Part shown: piece after piece, positions 43,614 through 52,326 of the stretch | Layout: each line of letters opens with the position of its first letter | Position numbering within the stretch: the first letter of the stretch is position 1 | Assembly (NCBI RefSeq): GCF_002197845.1 | Contig: NZ_NIDE01000001.1 | Span: 1,488,001-1,552,000 of the forward strand | From: Fimbriiglobus ruber | GTDB lineage: Bacteria > Planctomycetota > Planctomycetia > Gemmatales > Gemmataceae | DNA: 64,000 nt | Reading direction: 5' to 3' | The notes under the pieces: model-generated | What the model saw: the letters and a program-made list of their open reading frames with translations, nothing else | The model's database searches: none | Told to the model about the DNA's origin: nothing | Position numbers and translations under genes: made by a program

Positions 43614-44882
43614 TCACCCGCAGGCCGCGGATTCGAGGATCTTTGCGTCGACTTTCGACGATTCGCGGCCGCCACACACACGGTCTAACAGGGGTCGCAG
43701 ACACCGGTCCCAGTGGTGGTGTTCTTCGACGAACTGCCGGCCGGCCGCCCCGAGTTCCCGGCGGCGGTCGGGCGAGTCGAACAAGCGGCCCACGACCGAT
43801 GCCCACTCGTCCGGGGTCGTGGCCGAGAGCAGGTGTGTGCCAACCTCGGTCCGGAGGGCTGCCAGCGCGGGCGGAGCGGCGACTACCGCCTTGCTCATCG
43901 CCAGGGCTTCAAGTACCTTGTTTTGAAGTCCGCGCGATAGCCGCATCGGCGTAACGCAAACGGCCGCCTTGGCCACGTGCGGGCGAACGTCCGGCACCTG
44001 GCCCACGACCACGACCCCGGGTACCGCGGACAACCGTTGAACCGCCGGCACCGGCTTCCGCCCGATGATCCAAAACTCGGCGGCCGGGTGGTGGGCTCGA
44101 ATCAGCGGCCAAACGTTGGCCACAAACCACGCCGCCGCGTCCACGTTCGGGAGGTAATCCATCGCCCCGACGAACGCACACGCGGGCACCTCCGGCACGT
44201 CGGGTGTCGGGCGGAAGTAATCGAGATCGACGCCGTTCGTGGCCACCAGGGCAGTCCCCGAACCGGCGAACGATTCGTACACTGCCGCCTCAGCCGCGCT
44301 TACCAGCCCGACGCCGCTCGTCCACCGCGGCAGACCGCGCTCCAGAGCCCGAACCCGCCGCCCCTCGAATCGATAGAGCCGGCGTTTCGGCCCGTTCGTC
44401 GCGGCCGCGTAATCGAACCATTTCTGGCTGTCGACGTCAACGAGGTCGACGAAGCCGGGCACGCGGTCGAGACCGGACCGGCGGAGGTACGGCGCGAGAC
44501 CCGAGGTGGAAACGACCGCGGCCCGAAACGCCACCTCGCCGACCCACTCGCGGAGAATGCGGTCCGCGGCCGGAACGCGGAACGCTCCTTCGGTCAGACT
44601 GCCGCCGCCCAAAACCGAAAGCCCGGCGCGGGCGAGCTTGGCGAATCGCCCGACCGGCACGATCGCGACCCGCTCGCACATCTCGCCCAAAACGCCCCGC
44701 GTCTCGGCGGGAACCGGCTCGTCCGCCAGCGCCAGCAGGCGGACGGGCACCCGCGCGGCTAACTGCCGGAGCACGTGGTAATTCCGAATCCGGTCCCCCT
44801 TGTCCGGGGGGAACGGAACGCGGTGCGTGATGTACAACACGCGGTCGGTAGTTGGAACGTGGGCTACGTCACCGAGCGACAT
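43614..44882 (-). CDS. Glycosyltransferase, TIGR03087-like (PEP-CTERM/XrtA-associated)
   Basis: A 422-residue GT-B glycosyltransferase. It begins VLYITHRVPFPPDKGDRIRN, the hallmark of the TIGR03087 group tied to exosortase-type EPS loci. The later motifs ACAFVGAMDYLPNVDAAAWF, VVVVGQVPDVRPHVAKAAVC, and GLQNKVLEALAMSKAVVAAP (with the E-x7-E-like donor site) fit. The ATG at 44882 lies about 20 residues before this motif. It follows the sugar transferase gene by 29 bases. Confidence 0.92.
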   Translation of the reverse strand: MSLGDVAHVPTTDRVLYITHRVPFPPDKGDRIRNYHVLRQLAARVPVRLLALADEPVPAETRGVLGEMCERVAIVPVGRFAKLARAGLSVLGGGSLTEGAFRVPAADRILREWVGEVAFRAAVVSTSGLAPYLRRSGLDRVPGFVDLVDVDSQKWFDYAAATNGPKRRLYRFEGRRVRALERGLPRWTSGVGLVSAAEAAVYESFAGSGTALVATNGVDLDYFRPTPDVPEVPACAFVGAMDYLPNVDAAAWFVANVWPLIRAHHPAAEFWIIGRKPVPAVQRLSAVPGVVVVGQVPDVRPHVAKAAVCVTPMRLSRGLQNKVLEALAMSKAVVAAPPALAALRTEVGTHLLSATTPDEWASVVGRLFDSPDRRRELGAAGRQFVEEHHHWDRCLRPLLDRVCGGRESSKVDAKILESAACG

Positions 44883-44911
44883 TGGCGTAAGTCCGTGTGG
44901 CGAAGGCGACG

Positions 44912-45703
44912 TTACACGGGCTGAAGGCCCGCCGAGCTGTCCGGAACCGGCGGCGGCGGGGGGGTCAACCTGTTGCGGAAGACAAGCGCGACTTGATTGC
45001 GGGATGGTAGGAAGAATAACCGCCGGAGCCATACGGGACCACCGCCGGCGGCTTTCACAACCGTGGCGGCAAGTAATCGCAAGTCCAGCCACACGTTCTG
45101 CTTGGTGATGTAATAGAGATCGTATACGACTTTGTGCCGGACACTCTTCAGGTCGCTATCGGCCGGGAGCTGGATCTGAGCCAGGCCCGTCACGCCGGGC
45201 CTCACGCTCAGCCGGTAATCGTACCCGGGAACGTGTTGCCCCAAACCTTTGGCACGAATGACTTCGGGCCGCTCGGGCCGCGGTCCGACGAGGCTCATCT
45301 CACCCCGAAGGACGTTGAACAACTGCGGGAGTTCGTCCAGGTGCGTGGTGCGGAGAAAATTCCCGACCTTCGTCACCCGGCAATCGCCTTTTTGAGACCA
45401 GAGAATCCCGGACGTCAGTTCCGCGTTGTGGCTCATCGTCCGAAGTTTGATGATTTTGTACGGCCTCCCCCGCAGCCCGGACCGAACCTGAACGTAAAAC
45501 CCGGGACCGGAGGAGGTGAGACGGACCAGCAGCCAGCACGCGGCGATTACGGGGAGGGCCGGTATCGTGATCAACGCGGCCATCAAGAAATCGATCGACG
45601 GCTTCATCGCGACGTACCACCCGTCGGACGGGGTCAGGTCGACTTTGACGTCGGGCGATAGCCAGTCGATTTCCGGCCAGGATGTCTGATTATGGGCGGT
45701 CAT
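44912..45703 (-). CDS. Undecaprenyl-phosphate sugar phosphotransferase (initiating transferase)
   Basis: A 263-residue bacterial sugar transferase. One membrane helix ([20 protein letters not shown]) precedes the conserved catalytic domain: [45 protein letters not shown] and [10 protein letters not shown], then [12 protein letters not shown]. It moves a sugar 1-phosphate from a nucleotide sugar to undecaprenyl phosphate at the inner membrane, the first step in building the EPS repeat. It lacks the extra N-terminal helices of WbaP/WcaJ, so it is the short PglC-like form. The C-terminal 30 residues are Pro-rich. Confidence 0.93.
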   Translation of the reverse strand: MTAHNQTSWPEIDWLSPDVKVDLTPSDGWYVAMKPSIDFLMAALITIPALPVIAACWLLVRLTSSGPGFYVQVRSGLRGRPYKIIKLRTMSHNAELTSGILWSQKGDCRVTKVGNFLRTTHLDELPQLFNVLRGEMSLVGPRPERPEVIRAKGLGQHVPGYDYRLSVRPGVTGLAQIQLPADSDLKSVRHKVVYDLYYITKQNVWLDLRLLAATVVKAAGGGPVWLRRLFFLPSRNQVALVFRNRLTPPPPPVPDSSAGLQPV

Positions 45704-45758
45704 GTTGCGGGTCTTGGGTGTCGCAGATCGTCAGTAAAAATTACGCGAATGAAACCGA

Positions 45759-46427
45759 CTACTTCTCCGAAGAACCGGCCGGCGGCGGGTGCCCCGGTGA
45801 ACTCACGGCGGTCTGCAGTTCTTTCGCGAACAGGGCTAAGAATCCGCCCGTCGGATCTTTGTCGCGCTCGACCGCGGCTCCGGGCTGCACGTCGCGGGAG
45901 AGATAGAGCTTGAAAATGCGGGCGTGGCCGGCGAAATCGAGTCGCGGGCTTTCGGCCGCCTTCCAGACGACGCCGTCCGTACTCCACCCCCACATCACCT
46001 GGACGACCGCCGGCGGGTACCCCCCCGTCTCGAACCGCGTCGTCCAGAATTCGGAAGGATCGTTGGCGGGAGAGTACTTATACGGCGATCCCAGTCCGCG
46101 GAACCCGGCCCCTTCGTAACACACTTCGGGCGTGTGTGCGCCGAGCGGCCCGGGCTCTCCGTACAGCACGAGGACGCCGACCGACGCGCGGTTGTCGGAC
46201 CGGAGGTACGACCGGCTCAAATGGGCCTGCGCCTCGGCAATGCGAAGTTGCTTCTCCGGCACAACTACTGGAGTGCCGGTCCACGGCCCGACCGCGAGCG
46301 GGATCTGATCCAACCGGGTCTGAATCGATACGGCGGCTTCGGCCTTTCCGGCCTGCGGCTTCAGGGAATAAACCCCGACGGCCGCAAAAACGACGACCAC
46401 CACTGCCACCGGCCAGACCCGGCCCAT
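45759..46427 (-). CDS. EpsI-type exosortase-associated protein
   Basis: A 222-residue protein with an N-terminal signal anchor (WPVAVVVVVFAAVGVYSL) and the EpsI (DUF3485) pattern: LDQIPLAVGPWTG, then RSYLRSDNRASVGVLVLYGE and HTPEVCYEGAGF with its conserved His and Cys. Such proteins are normally fused to, or encoded beside, an exosortase of the EpsH/XrtA type, and are needed for EPS in methylotrophs. No exosortase is seen here. ATG 46427 is the natural signal-anchor start. Confidence 0.85.
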   Translation of the reverse strand: MGRVWPVAVVVVVFAAVGVYSLKPQAGKAEAAVSIQTRLDQIPLAVGPWTGTPVVVPEKQLRIAEAQAHLSRSYLRSDNRASVGVLVLYGEPGPLGAHTPEVCYEGAGFRGLGSPYKYSPANDPSEFWTTRFETGGYPPAVVQVMWGWSTDGVVWKAAESPRLDFAGHARIFKLYLSRDVQPGAAVERDKDPTGGFLALFAKELQTAVSSPGHPPPAGSSEK

Positions 46428-46498
46428 CAGCGTCCCCCTCCTGTTTGTTGTCGATCCACAACCCACGCCCGTCCGGGCGTCGGATCCCGCTTGGTCGA

Positions 46499-48730
46499 TC
46501 ATGCCGGCAACTGCTTGACGTAGTTGTACCCGTAAGCGTGGATGTCCGGCTTGATGCCGTTGACCACCGCGCCGAGGAGCGGAATGTTCAGTTGGGTCAG
46601 TTTTTCGGAAGCCGTCAACACCTTTGGGAGCTGACTGATGTCTTGCAGGATCGAGATGACGACTCCGTCCACGTGCTGCCCGACGAGCAGGGCGTCGGCC
46701 ACGGGGAGCACGGGGCACGAGTCAACCACGATGAAGTCGAACTGCCCGCGGAGGCGGTTGAACAGCGTTTCCAATGGGTGCCCCTGAGCCAAGGCCGCGA
46801 TCACGCGGTTCGAACACTGGCCGGCCGGGATCAGCCACAAATTGGGGACGGTGGTCGGTTGAACGGCGTCACTTACGTCCACTTCTTGAAGAAGCACTTC
46901 CGCACACCCGGGGGTGAGCGGCGAGTCGAACAGCTTGTGCAGGGACGGATTCCGGAGGTCGCAGTCGAGGACCAGCGTCCGCAAGCCGGCGGTCGCCATA
47001 CTGGTCGCGAGCTGGCTCGCCAGCGAGGTCTTCCCTTCCCCCTGCATCGCGCTCGTGACCATCAGAACTTGCATGTTCTGGGTTTTGGCGGTGTGCAAGA
47101 GCATTGTCCGGGCGGAGTTGACCGATTCGTTCAAGACGAACCGCCAGTTCTGGGCCTGCCCCGCGTCGCCGGACCGGAGGCTCGATTTGCTCGGGAACGC
47201 CGGAATCGTTCCGATCACCCGCAGCCCGAGTTCGTTCACCACCTGATCGACCGAGTCGACCCGGCGGGACCGCCATTCCAGGAACGCCACCGCCAGCGCG
47301 ATTAGTAGGAATCCGGCGAAGAACGCCGCGATCCCGCAAAGGATCTTTTTCTGGATGTTCAAAAGCTGACTTACCACGGCCGGTTGCCGCAATTGAATGC
47401 GCGAGTCGGACCGGTCGAGCAGATCGAGGTCGAGTCGTTCCTTCTCCATTGCGGCCCGTTGTTCTTTAAGAGGCCCCAAATCCCCGAGGTCGATAATCCC
47501 TTGAACGTTAGCCCCCCGGGCTAATTCCAGCTCTTTTTCCAGCCGCTTAATCTCTTCACCAAGTTTTTTGGTCAGGGTCGTTTTGTAGGTCACAAACTGT
47601 TTCTCACGCTCTATGTCGGACTTGATTTCTCGTTTCAAAGCCGCACGAATATCCGCTTCGACCTTGGACCGGAATTCTTCCAAAGTTGTTCGCAGATCTT
47701 CTTCGAGTTTGGCCAGGTGGTCTTTTTCTCGCGCGTAGAGTGGCGAATCCTCTTTAACGGCCGTTTTCAGTTTTTCGAACTGTGCTATCGCAATGTTCCT
47801 GGCTTCGACCTTGGGAGCGACTTTTTCGTTTTTGGCAACGGCCTTTTCGAGTTCGTCCAGGCTGACTTCCTGCATGTCGATGACGCTTTGTTTGTGCTGC
47901 AGCGTGATCAAATTCGTTTCATGACTGACAATTTCCAGTGAGAGCGAGGAAACAGTGCTGTTAAACTTCGATACTTCATCCGTCAACAATTTCATCTTGA
48001 GTACGCTCGCTTGCTCACCGGGTGCCTGACCGAGCTTCACCCAATCTTTTAGACGGTCTTCGCGACTCTTGATCAACCGGTTCAGCGTTTCGAGGTGGGC
48101 TTCGATGATCTTCCGGCGACGCTGCCGCCCCTGCCGCTCGTCCGAATCGGCGTCCTTGATGTACTCGTCGACCATCGTGTTTACGATCAGCAGGATCTGT
48201 TTCGGATCGTCCCCGTTCATGGAAACTTCGAGGATTTCGGGCGAACCCCATCGGAGCTTGATACGGTCTTCGAGGAACGTTACGGGGTCGTCGGTCCCCT
48301 TGATGTCGGGTAGTCGGCTGACGTTCGGGTTGGAGACAACCCGGTCGAGTAACATCCGTGTTTTCAGAAGCCGCATCTGCGTCTGCTTGAACGACTCGAA
48401 ATCTTCGCCCATCGATTGCTTGCCGGCAGAAACGATCGGCTTGAGTTGAATTAAGGCCATCGCGGTGTGCTTGCCGGACGGCAGCGCGAGCCAAACCGCC
48501 GCCGCCGCCGCCATGCCCACGAGCATGCCGAGGAACGTCGCCAGAACGAGGCGACGCTTTAACGCGTTGACGAGTTCGGGCAGCGTCGGCCAGGCGCGGG
48601 CAGCCGCGGTCGGAGCCAGTGTTTGGCCGGGGACGGAAGGCTGGAAGCCGGAGGCGTATTGTTGGCCCGACGGCTGAGCCGGGGTCAACGGTATAGGCAT
48701 CTGGGCTTCGCTGGCGGAAGAGCGTTGCAT
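46499..48730 (-). CDS. Wzc-type chain-length determinant / tyrosine autokinase
   Basis: A 743-residue fused Wzz-BY-kinase protein. After a Pro/Gln-rich start, a membrane helix (LATFLGMLVGMAAAAAVWLA) opens the periplasmic chain-length domain, which contains a long coiled coil (about residues 200-440). A second helix (ILCGIAAFFAGFLLIALAVA) leads to the cytoplasmic kinase: Walker A SAMQGEGKTSLA (570-581), Walker A' LVLDCDLRNP and Walker B FIVVDSCPVLP. The C-terminal tail has three Tyr (YGYNYVK), a small version of the usual autophosphorylation cluster. It controls EPS polymer length and export with the Wza-type protein encoded divergently. It is the first gene of the minus-strand set. Confidence 0.95.
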   Translation of the reverse strand: MQRSSASEAQMPIPLTPAQPSGQQYASGFQPSVPGQTLAPTAAARAWPTLPELVNALKRRLVLATFLGMLVGMAAAAAVWLALPSGKHTAMALIQLKPIVSAGKQSMGEDFESFKQTQMRLLKTRMLLDRVVSNPNVSRLPDIKGTDDPVTFLEDRIKLRWGSPEILEVSMNGDDPKQILLIVNTMVDEYIKDADSDERQGRQRRRKIIEAHLETLNRLIKSREDRLKDWVKLGQAPGEQASVLKMKLLTDEVSKFNSTVSSLSLEIVSHETNLITLQHKQSVIDMQEVSLDELEKAVAKNEKVAPKVEARNIAIAQFEKLKTAVKEDSPLYAREKDHLAKLEEDLRTTLEEFRSKVEADIRAALKREIKSDIEREKQFVTYKTTLTKKLGEEIKRLEKELELARGANVQGIIDLGDLGPLKEQRAAMEKERLDLDLLDRSDSRIQLRQPAVVSQLLNIQKKILCGIAAFFAGFLLIALAVAFLEWRSRRVDSVDQVVNELGLRVIGTIPAFPSKSSLRSGDAGQAQNWRFVLNESVNSARTMLLHTAKTQNMQVLMVTSAMQGEGKTSLASQLATSMATAGLRTLVLDCDLRNPSLHKLFDSPLTPGCAEVLLQEVDVSDAVQPTTVPNLWLIPAGQCSNRVIAALAQGHPLETLFNRLRGQFDFIVVDSCPVLPVADALLVGQHVDGVVISILQDISQLPKVLTASEKLTQLNIPLLGAVVNGIKPDIHAYGYNYVKQLPA

Positions 48731-49286
48731 CTTTCGTCTCCGGGGCTGACAACCGAGTCCGAGGCCGGGCTGCAGACCCGCCGGACAAGACCGTGTAAAC
48801 AAATAGAACGCCAACGGCTCGCCCGTTCCGTCCCGTCACGAAATTTCCCCATTATGATTGCATGCCGTGTGCCGTCGTCTTCGACATCGAGCAATCGCAA
48901 CGTAAGAATGGGAAAAAATCATAGATGGTGAGGAACGCAACTTGCGCAGGAACAAGAGCTTCGGAACTTATTATTGCAGTACATCAAACGCATAAGGTCG
49001 ATTCCTGCGACTTTTGTCGTGTCTGCAAAAGTTAACACCTGTAAACCCACCGCAATAAGCACACATCGGCGTAGCATCTTAAATTAACTTTTTCCCGAGA
49101 GGGAAAATAGTCCGGTCCTGTCAGTTTTCGGATTTTGCCCGAACCCTCATGCCTTTCTGAATCCCCGGATTTTGCTACTGTTCCCATACTGCGAATGACG
49201 ATCCAACGGGCTAGCGCGACTATTCCGAACGCGGCGGTTCTTTGTCCCGCTCCGGGTGCGGGTCGCAAGCTTCAGAGGATCGGGCT
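48731..49286. promoter_or_regulatory. Divergent promoter region of the EPS locus with possible operator
   Basis: This 556-base gap separates the divergent wzc- and wza-type genes and is AT-richer at 48840-49100. An inverted repeat ACTTTTG-N9-CAAAAGT (49010-49032) is a plausible operator placed about halfway. No exact sigma-70 consensus or sigma-54 -24/-12 site was identified with confidence. No gene is seen. Confidence 0.45.
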
Positions 49287-50528
49287 ATGTTCCGGCGTTT
49301 TCGAAGAATGCGGCTACTCGTGTTGGTAGCCTGGGCAGCGGGCACGGCGGCCGGGTGTCAGTCCGCCGGCGGCCCGCCCCGCCCCTTGTTCGGCGGCGGA
49401 GGCGGCGGCGGTATGGTCGCCCCTGGTGGGCCGGTGGCAGTCAACAGCCCGGTCACACAGACCGCGGCCGTCGACGAAAGGGCCGCGGATCATGATCCCG
49501 GCTTCGGAGTCGTTCCCGCGGCGGGCGTCGGGACGATCATTCCTCCGGGCACGCAGCCCCACTTCAACCCGGCGCAAAAGGCGGAGCCGGTCGACTCCCA
49601 AGTCCTGCCGAAAGAATTAAACAAAGTCACGATGCCGCCTTACGTCGTGGAGGCTCCGGACATTCTCGTCCTCAACGCCCAGCGACTCGTCCCGCTCCCG
49701 CCGTATTTCGTGCAGCCGCTCGACGTACTCTACTTGTTCGCCCCGGACGCCCCGGAAAAAGCGCCGATCAACCGGCTCTATCAGGTCGATCCGGACGGAA
49801 CTCTCGACCTCGGGCCGAATTACGGCGGGGCGCTCCGGGTGATGGACCTGAACACCCAGGACATCGAAAAGCTCTTGTCCGCCCGCTTGAAGAGCTTCCT
49901 GAAGAATCCGACGATCAGCGTATCGCTGGCCCAATCGAAGGGGATTCAAACGATCCAGGGGCAGCACATCGTCCGGCCGGACGGGACCGTGTCCCTCGGC
50001 TTCTACGGGAGTGTGTACGTCGCCGGGATGACGCTCCCGCAGATCAAGGCCGCGATCGAGTTGCACCTGAGCCGGTTCCTGTACAAACCGGAAATCAGCG
50101 TCGACATGTTCGCTTACAACAGCAAGTATTACTACGTCATCACCGACTTCGCCGGGAGTGGCGAGCAGGTCGTCCGCATCCCGTCGACGGGGAACGAGAC
50201 GGTACTCGACGCGATTTCCTTCATCGGCGGCCTGTCGGCGGTGTCCACCAAGCGGCTCTGGATCGCCCGCCCGGCTCCGGCCGGCGTCGGGGATCAGATC
50301 CTCCCGGTCGACTGGAAGGGCATCACCCGGCGGGCGAGTACGGGCACGAACTACCAGCTCTTGCCGGGCGACCGCCTGTTTGTGATGGGTTCGCCGGCAG
50401 CTAAGGTGGACAACGCGATGGCCCGCACCCTCGCGCCGGTCAACCGGGCCTTCGGGGCTATATTGCTCGGCACGACAACTGTGCAGACCATCCAAAATCC
50501 GAGTATTTTGTCCGGCGTCGGCCGGTAA
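49287..50528 (+). CDS. Wza-type polysaccharide export lipoprotein
   Basis: A 413-residue outer-membrane export protein. The lipoprotein signal is LLVLVAWAAGTAAGC; a Gly-rich linker of about 20 residues follows. The PES domain is IQPLDVLYLF-like (VQPLDVLYLFAPDAPEK), with YQVDPDGTLDLGPNYGGALR; SLBB-type domains follow (HIVRPDGTVSLGFYGSVYVA; YYYVITDFAGSGEQVVRIPS), then the C-terminal region LPGDRLFV. Planctomycete versions like this carry an additional N-terminal segment. It should form the export channel for the EPS whose length is set by the Wzc-type protein encoded divergently. Confidence 0.93.
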   Translation: MFRRFRRMRLLVLVAWAAGTAAGCQSAGGPPRPLFGGGGGGGMVAPGGPVAVNSPVTQTAAVDERAADHDPGFGVVPAAGVGTIIPPGTQPHFNPAQKAEPVDSQVLPKELNKVTMPPYVVEAPDILVLNAQRLVPLPPYFVQPLDVLYLFAPDAPEKAPINRLYQVDPDGTLDLGPNYGGALRVMDLNTQDIEKLLSARLKSFLKNPTISVSLAQSKGIQTIQGQHIVRPDGTVSLGFYGSVYVAGMTLPQIKAAIELHLSRFLYKPEISVDMFAYNSKYYYVITDFAGSGEQVVRIPSTGNETVLDAISFIGGLSAVSTKRLWIARPAPAGVGDQILPVDWKGITRRASTGTNYQLLPGDRLFVMGSPAAKVDNAMARTLAPVNRAFGAILLGTTTVQTIQNPSILSGVGR

Positions 50529-50560
50529 CGGTCTGACGGCGTAGTCCGAATACCGCGGGT

Positions 50561-50643
50561 GTGCCGGTCGTAGTCACCGGCACGCGGTCTGAAAATCGCA
50601 TCGACGGCGTGCGGGGTTCACAAGACCCCCGCCCGCCGTCGAT
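50561..50643 (+). terminator. Two hairpins after the wza-type gene
   Basis: An 8-bp hairpin GTGCCGGT/ACCGGCAC (50561-50583) is followed by a longer hairpin with ATCGACGGCG paired to CGCCGTCGAT (50600-50643) and an inner GGGGT/ACCCC stem. Neither has a U-tract. They lie 32 bases after the stop and probably end or attenuate the transcript. Confidence 0.6.
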
Positions 50644-50670
50644 CCGTTTCGTACCCGACTACCGGTCTGG

Positions 50671-50700
50671 TTGACACCCCGCAGACGACCGCCTTAATCT
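50671..50700 (+). promoter_or_regulatory. Probable promoter of the Gly-rich protein gene
   Basis: TTGACA (50671-50676) is followed after 18 bases by TAATCT (50695-50700). The start codon is at 50754. The -35 box is perfect and the -10 weaker. Confidence 0.5.
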
Positions 50701-50753
50701 GGACCGGTGGCACATGCGACGGATCACCGCACCATCTGGGTAAGGATTTGATT

Positions 50754-51290
50754 ATGAAACGCTTGATCCCTTTCGCCGCGGCCGTCATCGTCGCGGCCGT
50801 CTATTCCGCCCCCGCCCTCGCGCAGCCGCAAGTTCCGGGCGGCGGCGCCGGGGCGTCGTCACCCTTTCCGGGGTACTTGAACTTGTTCCGCGGCAATAAT
50901 CCCGCATTCAACTACTTCGGGATTGTGCAGCCGCAGATGCAATTGCAACAGCAGTACGGCCAGCTCCAGCAACAGGTCCAGTCCAACAACCAGAACATCC
51001 AGCAGCTGGGCAACGCCGTCACGGGCCAGGGTGATCCCCGCCTCGCCCTCACCGGGCACCCCGCCATCTTCAACAACACGTTGGGTTACTTCAACAGTAA
51101 CCCGGCGTTCGGTGGCGGGTCGGGGGGGATGGGGTTTGCGAGAACGCCGTTCGGTTCGAATTTCGGAGGCGGCGGCCTGAATGCCGGAGGGGGCATCCCA
51201 CGTGCGCCTTCGGGCGGCGGCGGAGGAGGAGGCTTCGGCGGTGGGGGATTCAGCGGTGGTGGATTTGGAGGCGGTTACGGCGGCCGCTAA
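50754..51290 (+). CDS. Secreted Gln/Gly-rich protein
   Basis: A 178-residue exported protein with signal peptide LIPFAAAVIVAAVYSAPALA. The centre is Gln/Asn-rich and probably coiled-coil (LQQQYGQLQQQVQSNNQNIQ), and the C-terminal 60 residues are Gly/Phe-rich, ending in GGGFGGGYGGR. This composition suits a matrix-binding or adhesive surface protein. Lying between the export gene and an epimerase gene, it may be part of the extracellular polymer layer. No family was recognised. Confidence 0.78.
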   Translation: MKRLIPFAAAVIVAAVYSAPALAQPQVPGGGAGASSPFPGYLNLFRGNNPAFNYFGIVQPQMQLQQQYGQLQQQVQSNNQNIQQLGNAVTGQGDPRLALTGHPAIFNNTLGYFNSNPAFGGGSGGMGFARTPFGSNFGGGGLNAGGGIPRAPSGGGGGGGFGGGGFSGGGFGGGYGGR

Positions 51291-51405
51291 CCGACCATGA
51301 CTTCGGCCGGCGTCCCGGGAAGGAACCGTGGGCCGGCGACTCATTCCGACCTTGCTTCACGACCGGGTTCCCCGACTGGCCCCGGTCATCGAAAGGATTC
51401 GATCT

Positions 51406-52134
51406 ATGCGCGCGTTCAACCCGATCAGGGTCGGCCTGTGGGCCGCCGTCGTGAGCGGGGTCGGCTTGTGGGCGACCGCGGGGCATGCCGCGGCCCAGTC
51501 TTGTTCGACCTGCGGGCCTCGACTCGGTAACTCGTACCGAAGCGCCTCTAACTGTAATTTCTTCGGCCTGCGGCTCAACCCGCGGTTCGAGAGCCGGTAC
51601 ATCCGCCAGTTCTGTCAGCCCACGATCTGCCCGAGTTCGTGCTTCGGGCACTTCCGGACCCAGTGGACCCGGTGGCCGCAGGCGTGCCCGAACTGGCAAG
51701 ATGCCGACACCGTCGGGACCGACTATACGCCCCCGTCGCCACCGCAACCCGCCACGACGCCGCTTCAAGAGCCCCGGTCACTCGACCAGTCGACGCCGCC
51801 GGCCGCGAAGCCGAAGACCGACGCGCCGGCCGCACCGGCAACGCCTCCAACTGTCCCCGATATCACTCCTCCGGCCAAACCATTGGGCGCCCCCCAGGCG
51901 CCGGCCCCGGCTGCGCCGCCGGCGATCAAGATTCCGGATACGGTTCCGCCGCCGAAGGTGCTGAAGCAGCAGCTCAACCTGCCGGTTGCCCCGAACCCGG
52001 TTGGGGGTGGCGTCACGCAGGTGACGCCGGCCGCTAACTCGTCGGATAACAAACTGCCGCTGGTCCTTCCGCCCGTTCCCGAAACGCCCGCGACGGAACC
52101 GGTCAAAGTCCCCGTCGCGCCGACCAAATTTTGA
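51406..52134 (+). CDS. Secreted Cys-containing, Pro/Ala-rich planctomycete protein
   Basis: A 242-residue exported protein: signal peptide LWAAVVSGVGLWATAGHAAA, then a Cys-rich part (SCSTCGPRLG, SNCNFFG) and the planctomycete-type block CFGHFRTQWTRWPQACPNW. The rest is a long disordered Pro/Ala/Thr-rich tail (about residues 105-242). The block containing FRTQWTRWP recurs in many planctomycete secreted proteins of unknown role. The start at 51406 gives a standard signal peptide. Confidence 0.82.
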   Translation: MRAFNPIRVGLWAAVVSGVGLWATAGHAAAQSCSTCGPRLGNSYRSASNCNFFGLRLNPRFESRYIRQFCQPTICPSSCFGHFRTQWTRWPQACPNWQDADTVGTDYTPPSPPQPATTPLQEPRSLDQSTPPAAKPKTDAPAAPATPPTVPDITPPAKPLGAPQAPAPAAPPAIKIPDTVPPPKVLKQQLNLPVAPNPVGGGVTQVTPAANSSDNKLPLVLPPVPETPATEPVKVPVAPTKF

Positions 52135-52146
52135 CGTCAGCACAAT

Positions 52147-52185
52147 CTCTTTTCTCGTCCACCCAATGGGCGACGAGAAAGAGAG
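52147..52185 (+). terminator. Hairpin after the Pro-rich protein gene
   Basis: TTTCTCGTC pairs with GACGAGAAA, with further CTCT/AGAG pairing, around a loop at about 52160-52171. It begins 13 bases after the stop codon. No U-tract. Confidence 0.5.
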
Positions 52186-52326
52186 TTGGTGCTAGTCTGA
52201 CAACACCGGAATCGACTTTGCCCGCGCCGGCCGATCTCGACAACGATGTCGAGACTGCCGGCGCGGTTTGCATTGGATAATGGAGAAGATTCCGGGCGCC
52301 TCGATACGTGGTCAAAGGTTCTGATC

